64,000 nt of DNA, taken from Mucilaginibacter lappiensis. Its GTDB lineage: Bacteria > Bacteroidota > Bacteroidia > Sphingobacteriales > Sphingobacteriaceae. Below, piece by piece: positions 43,148 to 52,943 of the stretch. Location: NCBI RefSeq assembly GCF_900155965.1, contig NZ_FTMG01000014.1, positions 62,001-126,000 on the forward strand. Direction: 5' to 3'. The translations under genes and the position numbers were made by a program. The first letter of the stretch is position 1. Each line of letters opens with the position of its first letter. Under the pieces are notes generated by a model. It was not told the DNA's origin, searched no databases, and saw nothing but the letters and a program-made list of their open reading frames with translations.

Positions 43148-45598
43148 ATGAAAACTCTTACAAACAACATATTTTGCACCCTCCTGCTTGTGGCTATCAG
43201 CTGGAGCGCGTCCTTTGCCCAGGGCGGTAAATCAGGAGGTGCCAAAGTATCCGGTTCCTTACTGAATGAGCAGGGCAAACCGATGGATTATGCCACCGTA
43301 AGCTTGATCAGGGCCACGGATTCAACCGTAGTTAAAGGGGCTTTAAGTAATGATAACGGCGTTTACACCTTTGAAAACATCCGCTCAGGAAAATACCTGA
43401 TTAAAGCTTCTGTGGTGGGTTACCAAAAAGCAGTAACCACTCCTTTCACCGTTCCTGAAAGTGCCACAACTGTTACTGCCCCGGCCCTGAGCATGCATGC
43501 TGGCAGCACCGAACTGAAAGGCGTAACTATTACAGCAACCAAACCACTCATCGAGCGTAAAATTGACCGCACCGTTATGAATGTTGAAAACAGCGTATTG
43601 GCAGCCGGCAATACCGCGTTGGAAATACTGGCCAAAGCTCCTGGTGTTACGGTTGATAAAGATGATAACATCAGCCTGAAAGGCAAACAGGGCGTTACCG
43701 TTATGATCAATGATAAGTTAACCTATTTAAGCGCCGCCGAGCTAGCTACCCTGCTGCGTTCAACAGATGGCAATACCATTAAATCTATCGAGATCATTAC
43801 CAACCCATCGGCCAAATACGATGCTGCCGGTAACTCAGGTATCATCAATATCAAATTGAAGAAAAACAGCCAATCCGGCACAAACGGCAGTATTACTGTT
43901 GGTGCTGCCCGTGGCGCGTTTTGGAGAGATAACACCAGCCTGAACTTAAATCACAAAGAAGGCAATCTGAACGTATTTGGTACTTTTAGCCGTGGCGACA
44001 ACAAAAATACCCGCGATATATCGATCGATCGTATTACCCGCGACAGCGCAGGCAAGCCTACTTATTTTAACCAGCTTACCCGTATGCCGCATGTTTATCA
44101 TTATAATAATTATCGCATAGGTGCTGATTATGATGTGACCTCCAAAAACACTATTGGCTTTGTAGTAAGCGGATACTCCAACTCCGAACTGGATAATAAC
44201 AACGGCAGCACTAAAATTGGCGCAACGCCTAACCGGGTTGACTCATCCTTAACCACCGTATCAACCATCGATCAATCTTACAAAAATTTTGCTGCCAACC
44301 TGAACGACAGGTTTAAAATCGATACCAGCGGCCAGGAATTAAGTGTCGATCTGGATTACTCTAAATTTAAAAACAACTCTATAGCTCAATATAATACTAA
44401 TTATTTCCTGCCCGATGGCAGCACACCACACGCACCTCAATTGCTGCGTAACCAAACACCATCAAACATCACTATATATACCGCCAAGGTTGATTATACC
44501 AAACCGATATCTAAAACCATAAAACTGGAAACAGGTGCCAAATTCAGCAGTGTTAAAACAGATAACAACCTGCAGGCACAAATATTTAACGGCAATAGCT
44601 ATGTGAACGATACTACCCGTACCAACCGCTTTATTTATACCGAAAAAATAAGCGCTGGCTATCTTAACCTGAATAAACAGTTCAAAAAAACATCCATACA
44701 ATTAGGTTTGCGCGGTGAGTATACCCAATCAAATGGTAACCTTTTGGGCAGCACTCCTGTTGACCGCAGCTACTTTAACCTTTTCCCAAGCGCGTTTATC
44801 AACCATACATTGAATGATAAAAACGAAATCAGTTTTTCCTACAGCCGTCGTATCGACCGTCCGGGTTATGATGATCTGAATCCATTTGTATATTATCTTG
44901 ACCCGTACACCTTTTCAAAAGGCAATGCTTTCCTGAAACCACAGTACACCAATAACTTTGAGTTTAACTATACCTATAATAAAAGCATCAACGTAAGTTT
45001 AGGTTATAGCCGTACAACTGATGTAATTACCGAGATCATACTAACCGAAGGACAAAAATCCTTCCAGACCAACCTGAACCTGCAAACCCAAAACTCTTAC
45101 AGCCTTAATATCAACGCGCCATATACCATTACCAAATGGTGGACCGGTAACGTTGACGTGAACAGCTTTTACCTGGGCTTTAAATCAGATTCTGTTGGAA
45201 CCGGTAAACTAAGCTCAGGCCAGGTAACCGTACAAGTTAAAGCCACACAAACATTAACATTTGGCAGCTACCGTTTTGAGATCAGGGGCGATTATCAGTC
45301 ACCGCTTACTTATGGTATTTACAAAATAAAACCACGTTATGGTGTCGACGCTGGTGTAAGCCACTCTTTCGCCAACAAAAAGGCTAATATTAAACTGGCG
45401 CTTGATGATATATTCTTCATCCGTCGTAATAACGTAAGCAGCCATACACTAGGCAACGACTTTGACATCCGTCAGATCAACGATTCACGGGTTGGTCGCT
45501 TAACCTTTACCTACAACTTTGGTAACAACAAAATAAAAACCCGCGAACACAAAAGCGGTGCCGATGATGAAAAAGGAAGGGTGAAAGGAGCGAATTAA
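43148..45598 (+). CDS. TonB-dependent outer membrane beta-barrel family protein
   Basis: From MKTLTNNIFC at 43148 the product has 816 residues; nine upstream codons are less likely. It has a signal peptide ending SFAQ, a CarboxypepD_reg domain (about 30-110; SGSLLNEQGKPMDYATVSLIRATDS), a plug region (GVTITATKPLIERKIDRTVMNVENS, LLRSTDGNTIKSIEIITNPSAKYDAAGNSGIINI) and a C-terminal barrel of the OMP_b-brl_3 type (SRRIDRPGYDDLNPFVYYLDPYT). The layout is that of the barrel proteins with no SusD partner. The ligand is unknown. Confidence 0.92.
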   Translation: MKTLTNNIFCTLLLVAISWSASFAQGGKSGGAKVSGSLLNEQGKPMDYATVSLIRATDSTVVKGALSNDNGVYTFENIRSGKYLIKASVVGYQKAVTTPFTVPESATTVTAPALSMHAGSTELKGVTITATKPLIERKIDRTVMNVENSVLAAGNTALEILAKAPGVTVDKDDNISLKGKQGVTVMINDKLTYLSAAELATLLRSTDGNTIKSIEIITNPSAKYDAAGNSGIINIKLKKNSQSGTNGSITVGAARGAFWRDNTSLNLNHKEGNLNVFGTFSRGDNKNTRDISIDRITRDSAGKPTYFNQLTRMPHVYHYNNYRIGADYDVTSKNTIGFVVSGYSNSELDNNNGSTKIGATPNRVDSSLTTVSTIDQSYKNFAANLNDRFKIDTSGQELSVDLDYSKFKNNSIAQYNTNYFLPDGSTPHAPQLLRNQTPSNITIYTAKVDYTKPISKTIKLETGAKFSSVKTDNNLQAQIFNGNSYVNDTTRTNRFIYTEKISAGYLNLNKQFKKTSIQLGLRGEYTQSNGNLLGSTPVDRSYFNLFPSAFINHTLNDKNEISFSYSRRIDRPGYDDLNPFVYYLDPYTFSKGNAFLKPQYTNNFEFNYTYNKSINVSLGYSRTTDVITEIILTEGQKSFQTNLNLQTQNSYSLNINAPYTITKWWTGNVDVNSFYLGFKSDSVGTGKLSSGQVTVQVKATQTLTFGSYRFEIRGDYQSPLTYGIYKIKPRYGVDAGVSHSFANKKANIKLALDDIFFIRRNNVSSHTLGNDFDIRQINDSRVGRLTFTYNFGNNKIKTREHKSGADDEKGRVKGAN

Positions 45599-45821
45599 AA
45601 ACAGATGTGCAGATGAAAACCACATAAACAAAAGAGGCTGTCTCATAAGTATGAGAACAGCCTCTTTTTCTTTGGTTTATTCGGGTAGGTGGTGGAGAAC
45701 GTTTTTGTATAGATGATTCTCAGAGCCTCCATTTTACTTATGAGACAACCTCTTTTTTATCTGTTTCAAAACGATTGTATCATTCTATCATCTGCACATC
45801 TGAAATCCATCTGCACATCTT
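45599..45821. repeat. Inverted-repeat region after the barrel gene
   Basis: Outer arms ACAGATGTGCAGATG (45601) and CATCTGCACATCTG (45790, repeated at 45808) flank the 119-base element at 45634-45752. The same CAGATGTGCAGATG word recurs upstream of recQ at 48379-48490. Confidence 0.65.
45634..45752. mobile_element. 119-base MITE-like element with 17-base terminal inverted repeats
   Basis: GAGGCTGTCTCATAAGT at the left and ACTTATGAGACAACCTC at the right are inverted copies (16 of 17). The left end also forms a hairpin with ACAGCCTCTTTTTC, so it acts as a terminator for the preceding gene. Ends of this kind (gaggctgtctc) are known to me from insertion sequences; no transposase is present. Confidence 0.65.
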
Positions 45822-48332
45822 TTATTGCCCCACCATAAATACCGCGTTGCTGAACAGCAGCTTGCCGTTTTCCCAGAAACTGCGGAACAAGGGATCATCA
45901 ACCATATAGATCACCGAACCCCGGCCTAGCGATTGTACACCCAGCAACGTACCATTAACAATCTTTTGTTTGGATTGTACACCTACAAAACCCGATACAT
46001 AGCTGTTCTTTTTCACTGTGCCTACGTTCCAGCCATCTTCGCTGCCTAAATAATCATAGATATCGTCATTCAGTTTTAGGGAGTAATAGTAGTTGGGCAA
46101 ACCAAAACCAAGCGGATGCGTATTGTCCAGCGTTAGTTTAAATATTGCGCCAGGGATCATGGAGCGGATGGCATCACGGTCGCGGTCACCATATATTTTA
46201 ATGTTAATGTTTTCCTTTTCTTTGGCCTCTGCTTTCTCATCCTTCTTCTCCTCTTTCTTTTTCAGGGCGAAACCTTTTTTATCGGCCAGTTGCGCTACCG
46301 CATTATCCAATGCAATCAATTTACCGCCATCGCGGATCCAACCCTGCAGCTTTTCTGACGGAAAATCATCATAATTACCATCAGGAAAAATAGCTACATC
46401 AAAATCGGCAAGACGGGTACGGCCAAGGCTCTGGTAGTTCACCAGCGTAATAGGATAACCTAATTGCTGTTCAAATAAATGCCATACTTCGCCCATGGCT
46501 TCAGCATTTACACCTTCGCCAGATATCAGCATTACCCGTGGCTGGCGAATATACCGCACGGCATCCGAGCCCAGGTCTGATCCTTTATCAACAAAGCCTG
46601 ATGCCAAAGGCGTTAATCCTTCATTTAATGCCGCGGCTGTTTGAGTAACTACCTGGTCAAAATCAGACCTGTCGTTACTGGCTCTGGTGATGAGCAATGA
46701 ACCGGCCATGAATTTTTTACCGGCCGCTTCAAAAGGTTTTTCGGAATAACGTACTTTGATGTGTTTTTTGAGCAAGGCGGCTAAAAACCGCACATCATTA
46801 ACTGATTGCCAATTGGCCACGTAGGCATAGGCATGAGTATTGGCCAGTGGCTGCGGCTCAACAATACCAGAGGTTGTGCTGGCCGGTTTTAGCGATTCTT
46901 TTACTCCATAGGTTTTTAAGCCATAAGCATAAGGAAGCGCCCAGGCGGTAATATCATAGGTATTGGAGTCGGCTATAAATGTTTTGGGCTCCAGCAATAC
47001 ATGCAGCAATATAGCCTTTGGCTGATGCGCATTGATCACCATATCATTAGGGCCTGCTTTATATTGCTCGGTTTTGCCGGTAAAGTAATCATACCCAATA
47101 ACGGTTTTATTGCCTAAGCCAAAGCCATATTGGATACCATTACGACCCAGCATTTTGGCCAGGGTATTGATGTTATTGTTATTATCGTTTTTAATAACAT
47201 AGGTTTTATACTCGCCCGGAGGGTTGTTACGATTATTATCATAGAATTTTTTAAACTCATCCAGCAGTTTTTGGACATTGGCCGATGCTATTTCAATCGT
47301 ACTTAAACCCGTGGCATGATGATGCGCAATCCGTTGAGCAAAAGTAAGTGTATCGCCACTGCGGGTAAGTACCGCCAAACCACCGCTGATACCGCCCTGC
47401 TCATAGGTCATGCCGATGGAGCCATTATATAAAGGATAGGTATCGCCATAAGACGGGTAAAGCAGATCGAACTCCTGCTTGGTAAAATACATCCAGCCAT
47501 TCTGATCAAAATATTTAGCGTTGTTTTTACCAATGGTCACCTGGAAATCGCGCTGCCATTTGGTGATATCCTTGTGGTAAGGCTCGGCAGCAGGTGCAAA
47601 ATAATAAGGGGCATTGTATCCCTGTTCATGATAATCTACATGAACTTCGGGCAGCCATTGGTTAAACAGACCCACGCGTGCCTGCGTTTCTTTTTGTGCC
47701 TGCCAGGCCCAATCGCGGTTAAGGTCGAAATAGTAGTGGTTGATACGTCCGCCGGGCCACGGCTCTACGTGCTCACGGGCTGTTGGACTGGCATCGGGCA
47801 CCGCACCCCTTACCGAATTATAAAAATGTACATAACGGTCGCGCCCATCAGGGTTTAAACAAGGGTCGATAACCACCAATGAGTTTTTGAGCCAGGCTTT
47901 CGTGGCGGTATTAGCCGGATCGACAAGATCATACAAGGTCCACATAGCCGCTTCGCTTGATGCAGGTTCGTTACCATGTACGTTATAACTTAGCCAGGTA
48001 ATTACAGGAGCATTAGCGATAGCGTTGCCGCCTTCTATACCGGCAAGGCGCAGGTTGTTATGCCGTATCTCTTCCAGACGGCCAATGTTCTCGTCGGATG
48101 CGATGAACATAGCCAGCAGCGGGCGCCCCTCATTGGTGCTGCCAAACTGTTGCAGCTTTACATTTTTGGATACCTGGGCAATGTATTTAAAGTAATCAAC
48201 AATGCGATAATGCGGTGTAAACTGGTCGCCCAGCTTATATCCCAAAAACTCATCGGGCGATTGTATTTTTTGAGCAAAAGCAGCTGATGCCGAAACAACA
48301 GCCATTAAAATAAGGAATAGCTTTTTGATCAT
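45822..48332 (-). CDS. Secreted M14-family zinc carboxypeptidase
   Basis: From MIKKLFLILM at 48332 the protein has 836 residues; the frame extending upstream runs into repeats. Signal peptide ends ASAAFAQ. The peptidase domain (about 30-400) carries the zinc ligands H and E in SYNVHGNEPASSEA and the third ligand in VHVDYHEQGYN, with DLNRDWAW and NPDGRDRYV for substrate binding. Residues 600-836 contain a glutamine-amidotransferase-like part (DVAIFPDGNYDDFPSEKLQGWIRDGGKLIALDNAVA). A Lys/Glu-rich stretch (KKKEEKKDEKAEAKEKE) lies near 690. It hydrolyses peptides outside the cytoplasm. Confidence 0.92.
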   Translation of the reverse strand: MIKKLFLILMAVVSASAAFAQKIQSPDEFLGYKLGDQFTPHYRIVDYFKYIAQVSKNVKLQQFGSTNEGRPLLAMFIASDENIGRLEEIRHNNLRLAGIEGGNAIANAPVITWLSYNVHGNEPASSEAAMWTLYDLVDPANTATKAWLKNSLVVIDPCLNPDGRDRYVHFYNSVRGAVPDASPTAREHVEPWPGGRINHYYFDLNRDWAWQAQKETQARVGLFNQWLPEVHVDYHEQGYNAPYYFAPAAEPYHKDITKWQRDFQVTIGKNNAKYFDQNGWMYFTKQEFDLLYPSYGDTYPLYNGSIGMTYEQGGISGGLAVLTRSGDTLTFAQRIAHHHATGLSTIEIASANVQKLLDEFKKFYDNNRNNPPGEYKTYVIKNDNNNNINTLAKMLGRNGIQYGFGLGNKTVIGYDYFTGKTEQYKAGPNDMVINAHQPKAILLHVLLEPKTFIADSNTYDITAWALPYAYGLKTYGVKESLKPASTTSGIVEPQPLANTHAYAYVANWQSVNDVRFLAALLKKHIKVRYSEKPFEAAGKKFMAGSLLITRASNDRSDFDQVVTQTAAALNEGLTPLASGFVDKGSDLGSDAVRYIRQPRVMLISGEGVNAEAMGEVWHLFEQQLGYPITLVNYQSLGRTRLADFDVAIFPDGNYDDFPSEKLQGWIRDGGKLIALDNAVAQLADKKGFALKKKEEKKDEKAEAKEKENINIKIYGDRDRDAIRSMIPGAIFKLTLDNTHPLGFGLPNYYYSLKLNDDIYDYLGSEDGWNVGTVKKNSYVSGFVGVQSKQKIVNGTLLGVQSLGRGSVIYMVDDPLFRSFWENGKLLFSNAVFMVGQ

Positions 48333-48360
48333 AGTAAAGAAACGGTTAAGAGATACGCTA

Positions 48361-48490
48361 ATATGCAGATAAAACCCGATATGCAGATGTGCAAATTTCA
48401 GATGTGCAGATGAAAAATCTGTTAACGTTGATTCAAGCATCATCTGAAATTTGCACATTTGCATATCTGCACATCTGAAATCTGCACATC
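48361..48490. repeat. Inverted repeat built of CAGATGTGC words upstream of recQ
   Basis: Arms at 48379-48405 and 48441-48467 match in 26 of 27 bases (GATATGCAGATGTGC and its complement). Each arm is itself a chain of short direct repeats. Both neighbouring genes have frames that run into it, which is why the start codons were chosen inside. Confidence 0.8.
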
Positions 48491-48498
48491 TAAAGAAT

Positions 48499-50655
48499 AT
48501 GACCCCTCAAGAGGCCCTTCAAAAATATTTCGGTTACAGCAAATTCAGGCACCAGCAAGAGGCTATTATACAGCATGTTTTAAACAAGCAAGATGTGATG
48601 GCGCTGATGCCTACCGGTGGCGGCAAATCATTGTGCTATCAGCTGCCCGCGGTATTGCTCAACGGGCTCACCATTGTGATATCACCCCTGATCGCTTTGA
48701 TGAAAGACCAGGTCGACAGTCTGAATGTAAGCGGTATCCCGGCGGCGTTTTTGAACTCGGCGCAAACACCTGAAGAACAGCGCCACTTGGTCGAAAAACT
48801 AAAACACAACCAGGTCAAATTGTTATACCTAGCACCGGAGCGTTTGTTTGGCCAGGAAAATAAGCTGGTACCTTTTTTAAAAACGCTCAACGTAGTACAG
48901 ATAGCTATTGACGAGGCACATTGCATATCGCAGTGGGGGCACGATTTCAGGCCAGAATACCTGATGCTGGCGCAGCTAAAAAACGAATTCCCGAACGTGC
49001 CGGTCATTGCCTTGACTGCTACAGCCGATAAGCTTACCCAAAAGGACATTCTGGAAAAGCTGAATCTGCACCGGCCGGCGGTGTTTGTATCCTCATTTAA
49101 CCGGGCCAATATCACTTACAGGGTTATTCCCAAAAAGAGCAGTTTTAAACAGCTCATCAGTTTTTTAAAGGAGCGCCCGGATGAATCGGGTATCATTTAT
49201 TGTCTTTCGCGCAAATCAACCGAAGACCTCGCGGCCGACCTTAAAGACGAAGGCTTTGCCGCCGAAGCTTATCACGCTGGCCTCAACAACGAAGTTAAAG
49301 CCAAAAACCAGGAAGCTTTTCTGCGCGATGATGTTAAGATCATTGTAGCCACCATTGCCTTTGGCATGGGTATCAATAAATCAAACGTACGCTACGTGGT
49401 GCACGTAGATTTGCCTAAGAACATAGAAGGCTATTACCAGGAAACTGGTCGCGCCGGCAGGGATGGTTTGGCCTCGGAAGCGCTGCTGCTTTATTCGCCG
49501 GGTGATGCCGGTAAATTGCAACACTTCGCCCGCATTGAAGGTAACGAAGAACAAAGTCGCATTATGCTCAACAAGCTGAACGATATGGTGAAGTATTGCC
49601 AGCTGCAGTCCTGCCGCAGACAATACTTAATGAACTATTTTGATGAGGCTTTCCCTCCAAACTGCGGTTCCTGCGATGTTTGTTTAACTGAGTTTAAACG
49701 TTTTGATGGTACGTTGATCGCTCAAAAGGCATTGTCAGCCGTATCGAGGTTAAATGAACGGTTTGGGGTTAACTATGTGATCGACTTTTTACGGGGCTCA
49801 AAGAACGAAAAAATCCGCGAGGAACATAAGCAGCTCAAAACTTACGGCATTGGCGCCGATATCAGCAAGGTAGACTGGCAGCGTTATATCCGGGAGCTCG
49901 TTACCCTAGACTATCTGCTGGTGACTGGCGATGGCTACCCGGTATTGAAACTAACCAATCAAAGCTCGCTGGTGCTCAAGGGCATACAAAAGGTTGAATT
50001 TATTGAAACCCAAACCACCGAAGAGCACCATACCGAAGCAGCACCGCCACATGAGGCCGAATTACTGAGCCGCTTAAAAAACACCCGTCGCGATATTGCC
50101 GAGCTGGAAAACGTGCCGGCATATATCATTGTATCCGACGCCACCCTGCTCGAAATGGCTACTTACCTACCACAAAATTTAGATGAGTTAAGGTTGATAT
50201 CCGGTTTTGGCGATGTTAAACTGGCCCGTTACGGCCGGGAGCTTTTACAACCGGTTAAGGACTATTGTAAAGCCAAAGGACTGGAATCAAAAATTGCCTA
50301 TAAATCGCCCAAGCGGGAGCGCAAAGCCAAAACAGAACGCCCGGCGCGAGCTCCGCGCAGCGGAACAGACACCCGTACCGAAACTTTTAACTTATACCGT
50401 CAAGGGAAAAGCGCTATAGAAATAGCGGCTGCCCGTGGCTTGTCGCAGGTAACTATTGAAAGCCATTTAAGTCATTTTGTACAAACCGGCGACCTGGATG
50501 TTAAAGAACTGGTTCCCGAAACCAAGCTGCCCGTAATTATAGAGGCTGTAGAAAACTACGGTGCCGAACGTTTGGCGCCCCTGAAAGAAATTTTAGGCGA
50601 TGCCTACACCTACGGCGAAATTAAAGCCGTGATAAGCTGGATGAACAAAAGTTAG
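48499..50655 (+). CDS. recQ: ATP-dependent DNA helicase RecQ
   Basis: From MTPQEALQKYFGYSKFR at 48499 the enzyme has 718 residues. Helicase motifs: FRHQQEAI, MPTGGGKSLCYQLP (Walker A), IDEAHCISQWGHDFRPEY (motif II with DEAH) and GRAGRDG (motif VI). The zinc-binding part has C..C spacing in CQLQSCRRQYL and CGSCDVC. A winged-helix RQC and an HRDC domain (about 530-600) follow, then a C-terminal helix-turn-helix region (about 625-718). It unwinds 3' to 5' and acts in recombination and repair. Confidence 0.97.
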   Translation: MTPQEALQKYFGYSKFRHQQEAIIQHVLNKQDVMALMPTGGGKSLCYQLPAVLLNGLTIVISPLIALMKDQVDSLNVSGIPAAFLNSAQTPEEQRHLVEKLKHNQVKLLYLAPERLFGQENKLVPFLKTLNVVQIAIDEAHCISQWGHDFRPEYLMLAQLKNEFPNVPVIALTATADKLTQKDILEKLNLHRPAVFVSSFNRANITYRVIPKKSSFKQLISFLKERPDESGIIYCLSRKSTEDLAADLKDEGFAAEAYHAGLNNEVKAKNQEAFLRDDVKIIVATIAFGMGINKSNVRYVVHVDLPKNIEGYYQETGRAGRDGLASEALLLYSPGDAGKLQHFARIEGNEEQSRIMLNKLNDMVKYCQLQSCRRQYLMNYFDEAFPPNCGSCDVCLTEFKRFDGTLIAQKALSAVSRLNERFGVNYVIDFLRGSKNEKIREEHKQLKTYGIGADISKVDWQRYIRELVTLDYLLVTGDGYPVLKLTNQSSLVLKGIQKVEFIETQTTEEHHTEAAPPHEAELLSRLKNTRRDIAELENVPAYIIVSDATLLEMATYLPQNLDELRLISGFGDVKLARYGRELLQPVKDYCKAKGLESKIAYKSPKRERKAKTERPARAPRSGTDTRTETFNLYRQGKSAIEIAAARGLSQVTIESHLSHFVQTGDLDVKELVPETKLPVIIEAVENYGAERLAPLKEILGDAYTYGEIKAVISWMNKS

Positions 50656-50659
50656 TACA

Positions 50660-50779
50660 TTGGTATCAAGTAGGGAGTATCAAGTATCAAGACAAAAAAA
50701 TGCATAATTTTAAGGCGTTTTAATAAGTCTCAACATTTAAGAAAAGTCTTGATACTTGATACTCGCTACTTGATACTAA
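50660..50779. repeat. Inverted repeat of GTATCAAGTATCAAGAC words between recQ and murF
   Basis: GGTATCAAGTA...GTATCAAGAC at 50663-50693 and its complement at 50746-50776 agree in 30 of 31 bases. The arms contain tandem GTATCAAG words, the same design as the repeats at 48361 and 54961 but with another word. Confidence 0.8.
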
Positions 50780-50782
50780 AAT

Positions 50783-52144
50783 ATGATGACCACTACCGAA
50801 CAACTTTACCAGCTATACCTGCAGCATTCTGTGATCAGTACCGATACCCGGAAAATTGGCAGCGGTAGTTTATTCTTTGCCCTGAAAGGCGATAAATTTG
50901 ATGCCAACACCTTTGCTAAGCAAGCAATAGAGGCCGGCGCGGCTTATGCTATTATAGATAATCCGGAGTATCAGTTAGGTGAACGGTATTTATTGGTTGA
51001 CGATGTATTAACCACCTTGCAAGATTTGGCTCGTCATCATCGCAGGCAATTACAAATACCTGTTGTTGGGTTAACCGGCACCAATGGTAAAACCACTACC
51101 AAAGAACTCATCAACGCGGTACTATCCCAGCATTTTAAAACCCAGGCCACACAGGGCAACCTGAACAACCATATCGGTGTACCACTTACTATATTAACTA
51201 TTGATGCCACGCATGAGGCAGCAGTAATTGAAATGGGCGCCAATCACCAGAAAGAAATCGAACTGCTTTGCAGCATCGCGCAGCCATCGCACGGAATGAT
51301 CACTAATGTGGGTAAGGCACACCTGGAAGGTTTTGGTGGCGTTGAAGGTGTTAAAAAGGGAAAAGGGGAATTGTATGATTTCTTAGCCCCCCAGCCCCCT
51401 AAAGGGGGAGCTTTTGAAAAGCAAGATCGCATTGCTTTTATCAACAGCGACGATGCTGTGTTAATGGAAATGGCTGATGCCAGGCATTTACACCATGTTG
51501 TTTATTATGGCACACAAGACATTGATAACCTGATCAGCGGCGAGATCATCGAGAATGCTCCTTTGCTTACTATTCAATGGACCAACAACACAACCGGCCA
51601 AACATATACAGTTAAAACCCAACTCACCGGGGCCTATAATCTGAACAATATTTTAGCGGCTATCAGCATTGGTACTTATTTTAAGTTGAGTGCCAAAGAA
51701 ATAAACGCCGGTATTGAGGGTTATCAACCCAAAAACAACCGCTCGCAAATTGTACAAACGGCCACCAATACGCTCATTTGCGATTACTATAACGCCAACC
51801 CCAGCAGTATGATGGTAGCTATTGAAAACATTGGCAAGATAGATGCTAAGCGTAAAGTGCTTATTCTGGGCGATATGTTTGAGCTGGGTGATGAATCGCC
51901 GGCCGAACACCTTATTGTTATTCAGAAAGCGTTGGATACCCCCGTTGATGAACGGATATTTATTGGGAAGGATTTTCCTGCAGCGGCTAAGTCCATGAAC
52001 CATCAGCCATCTGCCATCGACCATTTCTATCTTACCGCAGAAGATGCCATTGCCGGGCTGAAAAAAAATCCTATAAAAAACTCCACCATCCTGATCAAGG
52101 GTTCACGAGGGATGGCTTTGGAAAGATTGGTGGAGTTGTTTTGA
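50783..52144 (+). CDS. murF: UDP-N-acetylmuramoyl-tripeptide--D-alanyl-D-alanine ligase
   Basis: A 453-residue enzyme adding D-Ala-D-Ala to the peptidoglycan precursor. ISTDTRKIGSGSLFFALKGD and the ATP loop GLTGTNGKTTTKEL (about 93-106) are diagnostic, as are NNHIGVPLTIL, GKAHLEGFGGVEGVKKGKGELYDFL and YNANPSSMMVAI. Around residues 201-211 the chain is interrupted by APQPPKGGAFEK, coded by a CCCCCT/AGGGGG palindromic repeat that stays in frame. The gene follows recQ with an inverted repeat between. Start at ATG 50783 or 50786 cannot be separated. Confidence 0.95.
   Translation: MMTTTEQLYQLYLQHSVISTDTRKIGSGSLFFALKGDKFDANTFAKQAIEAGAAYAIIDNPEYQLGERYLLVDDVLTTLQDLARHHRRQLQIPVVGLTGTNGKTTTKELINAVLSQHFKTQATQGNLNNHIGVPLTILTIDATHEAAVIEMGANHQKEIELLCSIAQPSHGMITNVGKAHLEGFGGVEGVKKGKGELYDFLAPQPPKGGAFEKQDRIAFINSDDAVLMEMADARHLHHVVYYGTQDIDNLISGEIIENAPLLTIQWTNNTTGQTYTVKTQLTGAYNLNNILAAISIGTYFKLSAKEINAGIEGYQPKNNRSQIVQTATNTLICDYYNANPSSMMVAIENIGKIDAKRKVLILGDMFELGDESPAEHLIVIQKALDTPVDERIFIGKDFPAAAKSMNHQPSAIDHFYLTAEDAIAGLKKNPIKNSTILIKGSRGMALERLVELF
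51383..51415. repeat. Palindromic repeat inserted in frame inside murF
   Basis: TTAGCCCCCCAGCCCCCTAA then AGGGGGAGCTTTT, a sequence that looks like an intergenic repeat and adds about nine residues (PQPPKGGAF) to the enzyme. The reading frame stays open. Confidence 0.65.
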
Positions 52145-52202
52145 AGTCCGAAAAGTCTTAAGACTATTTCGGACTCAGGAGTTAAGACCCCAGACTTGGG
52201 GC

Positions 52203-52943
52203 TTAACAATTAAACCCGCCATCAATAGTAATAATAGAGCCAGTGGTGTAGCTTGCCGATGGACTAGCCAGGTAGGTTACCACCTCTGCTATCTGCTGCG
52301 GATCACCGTATTGTGGTATAGCCATTAAGCTGCGCAAATGATCGGCGTGGCTGCCATCAGCCGGGTTCATGTCGGTATTTACAGGTCCGGGTTGTACCAG
52401 GTTCACTGTAATACCTTTCGGTCCAAGGTCGCGGGCCAGGCCACGGGTAAGACCACTCAATGCCGATTTGCTCATCGAATACAGCGTTCCCTGCGCAGCA
52501 ACAACTCTATCGGCCATATTACTGCCTATCGTAATAAACCTGCCCGCCTTTTCCAGCTTTTGCGCCGCGAAAATGGCAGCCTCAAAAATCGCTTTCACAT
52601 TCACATCCATCGTTAGATTGTAATCTTGCAGTGTATGTTCTTCCATCGGCTTGCCAGCATAAATCCCGGCATTGTTGACCAGAATATCGAGCTTGCCAAA
52701 CTTTTCAACCGTTTGTGTTAAAGCCGAGGTTATTTCACCCTCCACCGCATTATCTGCTTTAACAGCCGATACATTTAATCCTTCGCCGGTTAATTCATTT
52801 ACAAGGCTCTGTGCTTTTTCTTTTCCGTTTACATAAGTAAAAACCACGGTGGCGCCGTCCTGAGCTAATTGTTTTACTATTGCTGCGCCCATACCCCGGC
52901 TGCCACCGGTAACCAGAGCTATTTTATTTTTTAATTTTTGCAT
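52203..52943 (-). CDS. SDR family oxidoreductase
   Basis: A 246-residue short-chain dehydrogenase. Cofactor motif TGGSRGMGAAIV (about 13-24), NNAG near residue 88, and the catalytic Ser, Tyr and Lys in YSMSKSAL near residue 152. It ends GSIITIDGGFNC, the usual SDR tail. Best matched to 3-oxoacyl-ACP-reductase-like SDRs that reduce small carbonyl compounds. It is divergent from an HxlR regulator, a pairing typical for detoxification genes, and the regulator probably controls it. Confidence 0.92.
   Translation of the reverse strand: MQKLKNKIALVTGGSRGMGAAIVKQLAQDGATVVFTYVNGKEKAQSLVNELTGEGLNVSAVKADNAVEGEITSALTQTVEKFGKLDILVNNAGIYAGKPMEEHTLQDYNLTMDVNVKAIFEAAIFAAQKLEKAGRFITIGSNMADRVVAAQGTLYSMSKSALSGLTRGLARDLGPKGITVNLVQPGPVNTDMNPADGSHADHLRSLMAIPQYGDPQQIAEVVTYLASPSASYTTGSIITIDGGFNC

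Noticed and set aside
48333-48464. 44-residue N-terminal extension of the M14 peptidase
   Set aside because: The true signal peptide begins at MIKKLFL, and the extension is translated inverted repeat.
48451-48498. 16-residue N-terminal extension of RecQ
   Set aside because: It is translated repeat DNA; MTPQEALQKYFGY is the usual RecQ start.
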